NCBI GenBank assembly: GCA_902765725.1
Contig: CACXAT010000006.1
Location: forward strand, 62,001 to 126,000
Length of the DNA: 64,000 nt
Direction: 5' to 3'
DNA from: an uncultured Lachnospiraceae bacterium
GTDB taxonomy: Bacteria; Bacillota; Clostridia; Lachnospirales; Lachnospiraceae
Below are positions 1-7,723 of the stretch, piece after piece. Position 1 is the first letter of the stretch. Each line of letters opens with the position of its first letter. The position numbers and the translations under genes are program-made. The notes under the pieces are model-generated. The model was not told the DNA's origin. It saw only the letters and a list, made by a program, of their open reading frames with translations, and ran no database searches.

Positions 1-561
1 GGTCGTGGAGATCATGGCCGATACATTGGAATTATCGTCGATGATCGCGCGCACCCTGGACCAGTTCGGTCCGACCGAGGTGACGATACCGCACAGGCCT
101 GCGCCTGCCATAACGTTGCAGTCTGTGGTGATCCCGTCATTGCTGCCCTTATCGATGGTAAAGGAGGAGAACCAGTTGCCGGATCCCTTGGAGATCACTC
201 TCGCCCCGACGGTGTCATAATCGGAATACTGCTCTTTCAGGGACAGAAGCTCCTGAAGACGGTCCAGCTCTTCCTTGTTCAGTACCAGCTTGGAATTCTC
301 TTCCGTAAGGGTATCCACCTGGGCCTGCAGTCTGGCATTCTCTTCGCGCAGCGCTGCCGCGTCCGTCATATTCGTGGAAAAGCCCGCCAGAAATGAACCC
401 AGCGTGTTCATGCCCTTCTGGATCGGAGTGATGATGTATCCGGTAAATCCGGTAACGGGACCGGTCATCTGGGATCCGATGATCGACATGCCGATCAGCA
501 GGATGCAGATGATCGTAAGGACGATCAGAGTCGTCTTTCCCTTCTTCTGATTCTGGTTCAT
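1..561 (-). CDS. mreC: Rod shape-determining protein MreC (3' end beyond window)
   Basis: MreC is a bitopic protein that links the MreB cytoskeleton to the peptidoglycan elongation machinery. Reading the minus strand from the ATG at 561 gives a short basic N-terminus, one membrane segment at about residues 9-28, then a heptad-rich coiled coil at about 68-110 (AALREENARLQAQVDTL) and the start of the beta-rich MreC domain (GNWFSSFTIDKGSNDGI). The SD AAGGAGGT lies just upstream, inside the end of mreB, with only 4 bp between the genes, so the two are translationally close. The C-terminal part lies outside the window. Identity is firm from architecture and from the mreB neighbour. Confidence 0.93.
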   Translation of the reverse strand, partial: MNQNQKKGKTTLIVLTIICILLIGMSIIGSQMTGPVTGFTGYIITPIQKGMNTLGSFLAGFSTNMTDAAALREENARLQAQVDTLTEENSKLVLNKEELDRLQELLSLKEQYSDYDTVGARVISKGSGNWFSSFTIDKGSNDGITTDCNVMAGAGLCGIVTSVGPNWSRVRAIIDDNSNVSAMISTT

Positions 562-565
562 GCTG

Positions 566-1567
566 CTACCTCCTTGGGGAGCGCATCAGTGAGTGCAGCT
601 CCTTCTGGTTAATCATGGTGACAAGGCCGCGGATCGTAGAATGCTTCGGGTCCTGTATATGGTACACCGGAAGCGATACTTCCTTCTGGATGTAGATCGG
701 CAGATTCTGAAGCATGGATACGCCACCCGTAAGGAAGATCCCCTCCTTCATGATATCCTGCCTGAGGATCGGCGGAGTCCGGTCGACCACCTGACGGATC
801 TCATCCACGATGCGGTCGATGGTGCTCAGAACAGCCACGGAGACGGCCAGTGCCGGGATCATGTCGGATTTGGGAAGCCCGGACAGTGTGTGGATCCCAA
901 AGACCTTCTGCTCCAGTCTGGGTCCATTGATCATGAATGCCAGATTGTTCTTCAGCTGCTCTGCGGTCTTTCTTCCGATGCTGATGTTGAACTTGCGCCG
1001 GATCATGGTCACGATGTCCTCATCCAGCGAAAAACCGCCCTCCTTCAGCGTGCGTCCGATCACGACCTTGCCGTCGGATATGACCGTGATCTCCGTGGTA
1101 TCAGCCCCGATATTGACGATCATATGTCCCTCGGGACCGAGCACCGGCAGACCGATGGAGATCGCGTCCGCGATCCCCTTCTCCACCAGGTGAACTCTGC
1201 CGGGGCTGAGTGTAGTGTTGCAGACATTATAAAAAGCGCGCTGTTCCACAGGTGTCACCTGTGACGGCACCGCGATGCAGATTCCCGCTGTTTTCTGGGA
1301 AAATGAAGTGAACTTTTTCAAGGTGTAGGTCAGAACATGCTCCATGTCGGAGGAGGAGGCGATGACGCCGCCTGTCATAGGGCGGGACACCCGGACCGAT
1401 GCCGGATTCTTCTCATACATCTCATATGCGTCATTGCCGATCGCCAGGACCTTTTTATCCCGTACGGCGATCATATCCCGGTTCTCCATGAACTTCTCTC
1501 CGCTTCTGTCCCGAAGCTTCAGAGTATCCGTTCCGAGGTCTACACCGATCATATTCGAAAAAAACAT
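566..1567 (-). CDS. mreB: MreB-like actin-family protein, divergent nucleotide site
   Basis: Actin-fold cytoskeletal protein of 333 aa, the usual MreB length, directly upstream of mreC. Phosphate-1 loop GVDLGTDTLKL lies at residues 8-18 and PSQVTPVEQRA at 101-111 keeps the glutamate expected to position catalytic water. The phosphate-2 loop reads VNIGADTTE (151-159) where MreB normally has VDIGGGTTE, so the metal-contacting aspartate is Asn152 and two glycines are replaced. The adenosine motif LTGGVSML is near the C-terminus. I infer a rod-operon MreB paralogue that may bind nucleotide but hydrolyse it poorly. It follows radC by about 30 bp and probably shares its transcript. Confidence 0.88.
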   Translation of the reverse strand: MFFSNMIGVDLGTDTLKLRDRSGEKFMENRDMIAVRDKKVLAIGNDAYEMYEKNPASVRVSRPMTGGVIASSSDMEHVLTYTLKKFTSFSQKTAGICIAVPSQVTPVEQRAFYNVCNTTLSPGRVHLVEKGIADAISIGLPVLGPEGHMIVNIGADTTEITVISDGKVVIGRTLKEGGFSLDEDIVTMIRRKFNISIGRKTAEQLKNNLAFMINGPRLEQKVFGIHTLSGLPKSDMIPALAVSVAVLSTIDRIVDEIRQVVDRTPPILRQDIMKEGIFLTGGVSMLQNLPIYIQKEVSLPVYHIQDPKHSTIRGLVTMINQKELHSLMRSPRR

Positions 1568-1598
1568 CTGTCTATATCCAACCCCTTATAAGATCTGC

Positions 1599-2333
1599 TC
1601 AGGAAGCAGTCTGCATCTGGTCTTCGCTGTCCATCAGGCCTTCCATTCGCAGGCTGACGAATCTGTGATCGCCAACCACGATGTGGTCCAGGAGCTCGAC
1701 ACCGATCAGCCGGCTGCACAGCTGGATCCTTCTGGTAAATGCGATATCTTCCTCAGACGGAGTGGGATCCCCGCTGGGATGATTGTGCAGAAGGATGACG
1801 CAGGCCGCCCTGTGGCTGAGGGCAGATACGAAGATCTCCCTTGGATTGACCACTGTGCCGTTTACAGTTCCTCTGGAAATGATCTCTTTTCTCAGCAGAC
1901 TCCCCTTGCTGCTCAGGCACAGAAGGTACATGACCTCCTGATTCTCGTGCCTCAGATCTTCCATATAGTAGTCCGCGATGGTCTGCGGATCGTTGAAGTT
2001 CAGCTCTGCCTCATACCCGATCTGCGCGTGGGAGATCCTCTTGGATAGCTCCGCGATGCACCGGATCTGCAGAGCCTTTACTCTGCCGACCCCGCGGATC
2101 TGACGAAGATCTTCCTCAGTTGCCCTGCACAGGCCCGCGATCCCTTCCCTCTCAAACAGGGAGAGGATGTTGCGGCTCATGTCCAGCACATTTACGCCCT
2201 CCGATCCGGTCCGGAGGATCACTGCCAGAAGCTCCGCGTCGCTGAGCATGCCCGGCCCGGAGCGTTCACATTTTTCATAGGGTCTCTCTGTATCCGGGAA
2301 CTGGCTGATGGTTCTGTAATGATTGTTCTTCAT
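1599..2333 (-). CDS. radC: RadC/JAB-domain family protein
   Basis: RadC family protein (244 aa). The N-terminal half has a helix-hairpin-helix stretch (IRGVGRVKALQI, about 79-90). The C-terminal JAB/MPN domain has the metal-binding motif HNHPSGDPTPSEED with His183, His185 and Asp189 intact, plus an upstream conserved glutamate region. The family was named for DNA repair, but its biochemical role is unsettled; a zinc-dependent hydrolase fold is what the sequence supports. It is the first gene of a radC-mreB-mreC unit, an order common in Firmicutes, and a good promoter sits just upstream at 2362-2390. Confidence 0.93.
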   Translation of the reverse strand: MKNNHYRTISQFPDTERPYEKCERSGPGMLSDAELLAVILRTGSEGVNVLDMSRNILSLFEREGIAGLCRATEEDLRQIRGVGRVKALQIRCIAELSKRISHAQIGYEAELNFNDPQTIADYYMEDLRHENQEVMYLLCLSSKGSLLRKEIISRGTVNGTVVNPREIFVSALSHRAACVILLHNHPSGDPTPSEEDIAFTRRIQLCSRLIGVELLDHIVVGDHRFVSLRMEGLMDSEDQMQTAS

Positions 2334-2361
2334 ACGCTGTACCTTGCGTACTCTCCCGGTT

Positions 2362-2390
2362 ATTCTACATGATTAACCTGTAATAATCAA
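2362..2390 (-). promoter_or_regulatory. Promoter for radC-mreBC
   Basis: Reading minus: -35 TTGATT (2385-2390), a 17-bp spacer, and -10 TAGAAT (2362-2367), about 30 bp before the radC start. The TTGA of the -35 contains the TGA stop of the preceding FAD oxidoreductase gene (2387-2389). Sigma-A type by match to consensus; not experimentally known. Confidence 0.6.
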
Positions 2391-4096
2391 CAATCAGACT
2401 CGGAGAGGATGGCCTCCGCGACCCGAAGTCCGTCTGCGGCAGCACTGGTGATGCCGCCTGCGTACCCCGCGCCTTCGCCGCAGGGATACAGGCCCGGGTG
2501 CGAGACGGACTGGCACAGATTCCCCCTTTCCAGGCGCACCGGAGAGGAAGTCCGGCTCTCCACGCCTGCCAGAAGGGCGCGCGGATCGGCAAAGCCCCGG
2601 ATCTGTCTGTCCCAGGCAAGGATTCCCTCTTCGATCCCGGAGCTGATGCTCTCAGGAAGGATGTGTCTCAGTTCAGCGGATTTGTACAGGCCCCGGATCC
2701 TCGGCTCAAACCCGTCATCGATCGATCCGGCCTGTCGGAGCCTGAAGTTTCCGAAGGTCTGGACAGGGATCCTGCCCTCCCCGGCACTCCAGGCGGCCTT
2801 CTCCAGCCTTCTCTGGAATTCCACGCCGGCCAGCACATCCCCGGCCGCCCCGGCCGGGACCGGCATTTCCCCTGTCCGGATCCCGGCTTCATATTCCTGC
2901 CTGGGATCTTTCAGGAAGGATGCGATCTCCTCGGGCGATACCGTCACTACGATGGCACTGTTCGCATTGCCGGATGCTCTGCTTCGCAGGCTCATGCCGT
3001 TTACTGCCAACATGCCCTTCTCCGAGGAAGCGTTGACCACATAGCCTCCGGGACACATGCAGAAGGAATAGACACCCCTGCCGTCCGGCAGGCGGTGGGT
3101 CAGCTTATAGGGAGACGGGGACATATCATAGGGACAGTTTTCTCCGTACATGGCACGGTCGATCAGCTCCTGGGGATGTTGGATCCGCAGACCGACGGCA
3201 AATGCTTTGGGAGTCATATGGATTCCTCTGTCCCTGAGCATATAGAAGGTATCCCGCGCGGAATGGCCGATGGCAAGCACGACATTTGAGGCTGTCATAT
3301 GATATTCATCCGGACTGTCCGTGCCCGGCGAGCGCATCTCCAGGGTGAGATCCCAGGTGCCGTCCTCCCGCCGTTCCAGATCCGTAAGCCTGGTGCAGAA
3401 CCGGACCTCTCCGCCGCGCTCACAGATCTCGTCTGTGATGTGCGTGACGACCCCGGTCAGCACATCCGTTCCCACATGGGGCTTATAGGAATACAGAATA
3501 TCCGGATCCGCCCCGGCCTCCACAAAGGTCTGCAGTATAAAACGGATCCGTCCCTCCGGGTCCTTGATGCCGGTGTTCAGTTTGCCGTCAGAAAAGGTTC
3601 CCGCTCCGCCTTCTCCAAACTGTACGTTGGAATCAGGGGCTGGATCTGCCGACACCCCGTCCCAGTATCTTTGAACCGTGCGTGTCCTGTCCTTTGCCCG
3701 TTCCCCGCGCTCGATCAGAACAGGAGCGTATCCTGCCCTTGCAAGAAGAAGACCGCAGAACAGACCAGCCGGTCCTGTTCCGACAATGACGACGCTTTTT
3801 CTGTTTTCAAGAGCGATCCGCGGCGCTTCGGCATACCTGTAGGTCACAGGGCGGACCACTTCCAGATTCCGGCCTCTGGCATGCTTCAGGATGCGCCGCT
3901 CGGTCTTCTCGTCTTTCAGAGTGACATGTACCGTATAGACATAATAAAGCTCCGGCCTTCGGCGGGCATCCACCGACTGCCGGACGATTTCTATGGTACA
4001 TGGATCTTTTTCTCCCAGGCGAAGCATATCCCGGACCATCTTCTCAAGGTCCGCGCTGCTGTCAGGGTTTAATTTCAGCTGAGTGATCCTGATCAT
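2387..4096 (-). CDS. FAD-dependent oxidoreductase (COG2509-like)
   Basis: Flavoprotein of about 569 aa. After an N-terminal domain of about 95 residues comes a Rossmann dinucleotide motif VVIVGTGPAGLFCG (GTGPAG at 106-111), then NVQFGEGGAGTFSDGKL and, near the C-terminus, GLYPCGEGAGYAGGI, the FAD-closing motif of this family. The reaction is unknown. An upstream in-frame start at 4195 would overlap the preceding gene by about 90 bp; the ATG at 4096 follows that gene's stop by 10 bp with AAAGGC as SD, so I prefer it. It forms a tandem with a second, unrelated-subfamily flavoprotein upstream. Probably cytoplasmic; no signal peptide. Confidence 0.85.
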   Translation of the reverse strand: MIRITQLKLNPDSSADLEKMVRDMLRLGEKDPCTIEIVRQSVDARRRPELYYVYTVHVTLKDEKTERRILKHARGRNLEVVRPVTYRYAEAPRIALENRKSVVIVGTGPAGLFCGLLLARAGYAPVLIERGERAKDRTRTVQRYWDGVSADPAPDSNVQFGEGGAGTFSDGKLNTGIKDPEGRIRFILQTFVEAGADPDILYSYKPHVGTDVLTGVVTHITDEICERGGEVRFCTRLTDLERREDGTWDLTLEMRSPGTDSPDEYHMTASNVVLAIGHSARDTFYMLRDRGIHMTPKAFAVGLRIQHPQELIDRAMYGENCPYDMSPSPYKLTHRLPDGRGVYSFCMCPGGYVVNASSEKGMLAVNGMSLRSRASGNANSAIVVTVSPEEIASFLKDPRQEYEAGIRTGEMPVPAGAAGDVLAGVEFQRRLEKAAWSAGEGRIPVQTFGNFRLRQAGSIDDGFEPRIRGLYKSAELRHILPESISSGIEEGILAWDRQIRGFADPRALLAGVESRTSSPVRLERGNLCQSVSHPGLYPCGEGAGYAGGITSAAADGLRVAEAILSESDC

Positions 4097-4106
4097 ATGT
4101 CTGCCT

Positions 4107-5390
4107 TTACATTGCTGCGTGGCGTCCCGCCACATATCCGCTTGCCCATGCCCACTGCAGGTTGTAGCCTCCGCAGGGGCCGTCCACATCCACAAGCTCC
4201 CCCGCGATATGGATGCCCCGAAGGTCGCTGCGAACGCATTCCATCGTTCTGGGATACAGTTCCGTCAGCCGGACGCCGCCTGCGCACACCTGACAGTTGT
4301 CAAAGTCTCTGTGTCCCAGCGCCTGCAGTTCCAATGCCTTGATGCGCTCCGCCGTCCTGCGGCAGTCCGGTTCATTTTCAAAAAGAGGAATCAGACCCGG
4401 CGCAAGGATCCCCGTGAGAAGATCACGCATGCTGTCCTCCGGGCGCAGATTGTGAAGACGCAGAAGGGTTTCGGTCAATTTTTCCAGCGGCACGTCCGGC
4501 AGCAGATCAAGCTGTATCCGTACGTCCTTCCCCTCATGCAGCGCCCGAACCGTATAGCGGCTCATATTGAACACCACGATGCCCGAGATTCCTGTCTGGG
4601 TGAACTGTACCTGTCCTCTCTCACTGGCAGTCAGCACTCCGTCTGTGTATACACTCACGGCGGCTGATGCCCTGGTTCCGGCCGCAAGGGCCAGCGGATC
4701 CGGGGCTGCAGATCCGCCTTTTTTACCGCCTGCGGCAGACTGCGTAGACATTCCGGGCGTATAGGGAAGACAGTCCTCCCTCTCAAGTCTGCAGGAGACT
4801 GCCGTGAGCGCCGGAAGGATGTCCGTCACGTCAAGACCCAGTCCCCGGCACAGCTCATACCCGCTTCCATTGGAGCCGGTAGAGGGTACGGCCCTGGAAC
4901 CGCAGGCGATCACAACGCTGTCGCAGGGATAGGACCATCCTTCCGTCTGCACCTGCCACATCCCATCCTGCCTGCTGATCTGGGTCACTTCCACATTGTA
5001 TTTCATCCTGACTTTGAGCCGGCGAAGCTCTCTCAGGAGCACCCCGAGAACGCTCTCCGACCTGCCCGTGACAGGATATACCCAGGAGCCGTGCTCCGTC
5101 ATGGTCAGAAGACCGCAGTCCTCAAAAAGCTGCAGCGTATCCCTGACCGAAAAACCTTCGTACACGGTCCGGACAAAGGAGCTGCAGGAGCTGTCTCCCA
5201 GAGACTGATACCGGCTGCACAGGTCAGGATCCAGCGTCGTCAGATTGCAGCGGCTGTTTCCTGTCAGAAGAAGCTTTCTTCCGGGTTTTCTCCCCATCTC
5301 CAGCACCGTTGTCTGGGCTCCCTCTCTTGCGGCTGCCAGAGCTGCCATCATCCCGGCGGCGCCGCAGCCTATGATCACTACACTCTTCAT
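4107..5390 (-). CDS. NAD(P)/FAD-dependent oxidoreductase, HI0933/BaiN family
   Basis: Flavoprotein of 427 aa with GCGAAGMMAAL at residues 8-18 and the family hallmark GRKLLLTGNSRCNLT at about 37-51. The C-terminal motif GELVDVDGPCGGYNLQWA is the usual FAD-contacting end of HI0933/BaiN proteins. Some relatives reduce bile-acid intermediates, but most are uncharacterised, so I give no substrate. Around residues 217-242 there is an Ala/Gly/Ser-rich low-complexity insertion between conserved blocks. SD GGAGGAATCGTC precedes the ATG. The next gene begins 10 bp after its stop, consistent with co-transcription. Confidence 0.85.
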   Translation of the reverse strand: MKSVVIIGCGAAGMMAALAAAREGAQTTVLEMGRKPGRKLLLTGNSRCNLTTLDPDLCSRYQSLGDSSCSSFVRTVYEGFSVRDTLQLFEDCGLLTMTEHGSWVYPVTGRSESVLGVLLRELRRLKVRMKYNVEVTQISRQDGMWQVQTEGWSYPCDSVVIACGSRAVPSTGSNGSGYELCRGLGLDVTDILPALTAVSCRLEREDCLPYTPGMSTQSAAGGKKGGSAAPDPLALAAGTRASAAVSVYTDGVLTASERGQVQFTQTGISGIVVFNMSRYTVRALHEGKDVRIQLDLLPDVPLEKLTETLLRLHNLRPEDSMRDLLTGILAPGLIPLFENEPDCRRTAERIKALELQALGHRDFDNCQVCAGGVRLTELYPRTMECVRSDLRGIHIAGELVDVDGPCGGYNLQWAWASGYVAGRHAAM

Positions 5391-5417
5391 GACGATTCCT
5401 CCCCCCGAAAAACTATG

Positions 5418-6749
5418 TCACAGTTCTCTGATCAGTCCGGCGTCCGCCAGCTTCTGGAACGCCTTCAGTATGCCGAACTTCGCGTGTTCCCATGTGAGTC
5501 CGCCCTGGAAATAAGCCGCGTAGGGCTCATGCAGCGGACCGTCTGCCGACAGCTCGATGGAGGATCCCTGGATGAAGGCCCCTGCGGCCATGATCACGTC
5601 ACTGTCATAGCCGGGCATCGCCCAGGGCTCCGGCGTTACATACGAATCCACCGGCGCCGCGGCCTGGATGCCTTCGCAGAACCGCTTCAGGCCCTCCGGG
5701 GTCCCGAACTCGATCGCCTGGATGATGTCATTTCTTCTCTCCGAGGCATCCGGTATGCAGCGGAATCCAAAGCGTTCAAACAGGTTGGCGGCAAAGACAG
5801 CGCCCTTCAGCGCCCCTGCGGTGACCGTCGGAGCCAGGAACAGTCCCTGGTACAGAGAACGGTTTACCTCCAGGCTCGCACCGACCTCTCTTCCAAGTCC
5901 GGGCGAAGTCAGCCGCACCGCGCAGTTCTCCACGCACTCCTTCGTCCCGGCGATGTAGCCGCCCATGGGAGCAAGTCCCCCGCCCGGATTCTTGATCAGA
6001 GATCCTACGGTCATGTCCGCGCCAAAGTCCGAAGGCTCACAGACATCGACGAATTCTCCGTAGCAGTTGTCCACCATGATGATGATATCCGGCCTCAGCT
6101 CTTTGACGAAGGCGATCGCCTCAGCGATCTGGTCCACGGAGAGGGAAGGGCGCGTCAGGTATCCCTTGGAGCGCTGGATCGCGGCAAGACGCGTCCTGGG
6201 CCTGAGGGCATTGCGGATGGCGTCAAAGTCAAAGGAGCCATCCTCCTTCAGTTCTACCTGATTGTAGGTGATGCCGTATTCGGCAAGACTGCCCCTGGAG
6301 GGACGGATGCCGATGACCTCCTCCAGCGTGTCGTAGGGCTTGCCGCTGATCGAGACCATCTCATCTCCCGGCCTCAGGTTTGCGCCAAGGGCCAGGCTAA
6401 GAGCATGGGTCCCGCAGGTGATCTGGGTGCGTACCAGGGCATCCTCCGTGTGAAAGGTATCCGCGTACACCTTCTCCAGGTCATCTCTTCCCGCGTCGTT
6501 GTATCCGTATCCGGTGGAGCCGTTGAAATGCTCTGCCGAGATCCGGTTCTTCTGCATGGCGCCGATCACCTTGAGCTGATTGGCCTCCGCTGTCTGATCA
6601 AACTGAGCAAAACGCTCCTTCAGATGGCCGCATACCTCCTCTGAGATCTTCAGCACCCCGGGGGAGATGCCCATCTGTTCGTAGAAGCCTTGTGTTGTGT
6701 ATTTTTCCAGGATCTTCTGGATCTGTGCCTCTCTTCCCTGCTCTGTCAT
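5418..6749 (-). CDS. PLP-dependent C-S lyase-like protein (aluminium-resistance/COG4100 family)
   Basis: Protein of 443 aa of the fold-type I PLP enzymes annotated as methionine gamma-lyase family or aluminium-resistance protein. Visible landmarks are GSTGYGYNDAGRDDLE (substrate loop), ITCGTHALSLAL (cofactor phosphate site), MVDNCYGEFVD (aspartate contacting the pyridine ring) and SLIKNPGGGLAPMGGY, whose lysine is the expected Schiff-base residue. The physiological substrate is unknown; cystathionine or methionine cleavage is a family guess. Its start overlaps the stop of miaA by 4 bp (ATGA), so it is coupled to the mutS-mutL-miaA operon, where hfq often lies in other Firmicutes. Confidence 0.85.
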   Translation of the reverse strand: MTEQGREAQIQKILEKYTTQGFYEQMGISPGVLKISEEVCGHLKERFAQFDQTAEANQLKVIGAMQKNRISAEHFNGSTGYGYNDAGRDDLEKVYADTFHTEDALVRTQITCGTHALSLALGANLRPGDEMVSISGKPYDTLEEVIGIRPSRGSLAEYGITYNQVELKEDGSFDFDAIRNALRPRTRLAAIQRSKGYLTRPSLSVDQIAEAIAFVKELRPDIIIMVDNCYGEFVDVCEPSDFGADMTVGSLIKNPGGGLAPMGGYIAGTKECVENCAVRLTSPGLGREVGASLEVNRSLYQGLFLAPTVTAGALKGAVFAANLFERFGFRCIPDASERRNDIIQAIEFGTPEGLKRFCEGIQAAAPVDSYVTPEPWAMPGYDSDVIMAAGAFIQGSSIELSADGPLHEPYAAYFQGGLTWEHAKFGILKAFQKLADAGLIREL

Positions 6750-7684
6750 ATGATTCCTTTCTCCCGAAGACCCTCAAGCATTGCTGCCAGAATCTTCTGC
6801 TCGTCATCGCCATAGCGCCCCCGGTCGATCCAGGTCACTTCCTTTTCCCTCTTAAACCAGGTGATCTGACGCTTGGCAAAATGTCTTGTATTACGTTTGA
6901 TCAGGCGGACCGCTTCCGGGAGAGGATACTCCCCGTCCAGATAGTGCAGCAGCTCCGCATAGCCAAGGCCCTTCATGGAGACCATGTCAGGCGTCATGCC
7001 AGCATCCCGAAGACGCAGAACTTCCTCCTCCAGTCCCTCCTCCATCATCTGGTCCACTCTCGCGTCGATCCGCTCATATACCCTCGCCCTGTCGTCATTC
7101 AGAACAAAATAGGCAAAGTTGTAGGGAGACTCCTTCTCCCGCTCCATCGCGTTATGCTCGGAGATCCTGCGCCCGGTCTGGTGGTAGAACTCCAGGGCCC
7201 GGATCGTTCTCTTGATGTTGTTGGCATGGATCATGGAGGCAGACTGCGGGTCGACCTCTTCCAGCATTCGGTGGAGCTTCTCCGGATCGGGATCTGCCTC
7301 CAGCGTCCTGCGGTATGCAGTGTCTCCGTCATCCTGGGCAAAATCTATATCATAGACTACAGACTGGATATAGAAACCGGTCCCGCCTGTCAGAATGGGG
7401 ATATGTCCTGCCGCGTAGATCTTCTCCATGGCTTCCCTGGCCAGCTTCTGAAACTGCACGATGTCAAAGGCCTCGCGGGGATCCAGGATATCGATCAGAT
7501 AATGCGGTATTCCCTGCATCTCATCCGGCCGGATCTTGGCCGATCCGATATCCATCCCCCGGTATACCTGCATGGAATCGGCAGATATGATCTCTCCGCC
7601 CACAGCCCTGGCAAGGCTGATGGACAGCGCCGTCTTTCCGACCGCAGTCGGACCGGTCAGGACGATCAGCTTTGGTCTGTTCAT
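6746..7684 (-). CDS. miaA: tRNA dimethylallyltransferase MiaA
   Basis: MiaA transfers the dimethylallyl group to N6 of A37 in tRNAs reading UNN codons; MiaB, encoded upstream here, then methylthiolates the product. The P-loop GPTAVGKT is near the N-terminus, followed by DSMQVYRGMDIGSAK and, near the C-terminus, KRNTRHFAKRQITWFKRE, all typical. Length is about 312 aa. I chose the ATG at 7684 (MNRPKLIVL) because GGAG sits at good spacing and relatives begin there; an ATG at 7702 adding six residues is also possible. It overlaps the downstream lyase gene by 4 bp and follows mutL by about 40 bp. Confidence 0.95.
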   Translation of the reverse strand: MNRPKLIVLTGPTAVGKTALSISLARAVGGEIISADSMQVYRGMDIGSAKIRPDEMQGIPHYLIDILDPREAFDIVQFQKLAREAMEKIYAAGHIPILTGGTGFYIQSVVYDIDFAQDDGDTAYRRTLEADPDPEKLHRMLEEVDPQSASMIHANNIKRTIRALEFYHQTGRRISEHNAMEREKESPYNFAYFVLNDDRARVYERIDARVDQMMEEGLEEEVLRLRDAGMTPDMVSMKGLGYAELLHYLDGEYPLPEAVRLIKRNTRHFAKRQITWFKREKEVTWIDRGRYGDDEQKILAAMLEGLREKGII

Positions 7685-7723
7685 AATAGCTCCGTCTGTC
7701 ATAGATTTACTCTCGTCTGGGTC

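Noticed and set aside
593..1264. Long plus-strand ORF opposite mreB
   Set aside because: Antisense shadow of a well-identified gene; no SD and no recognisable domain.
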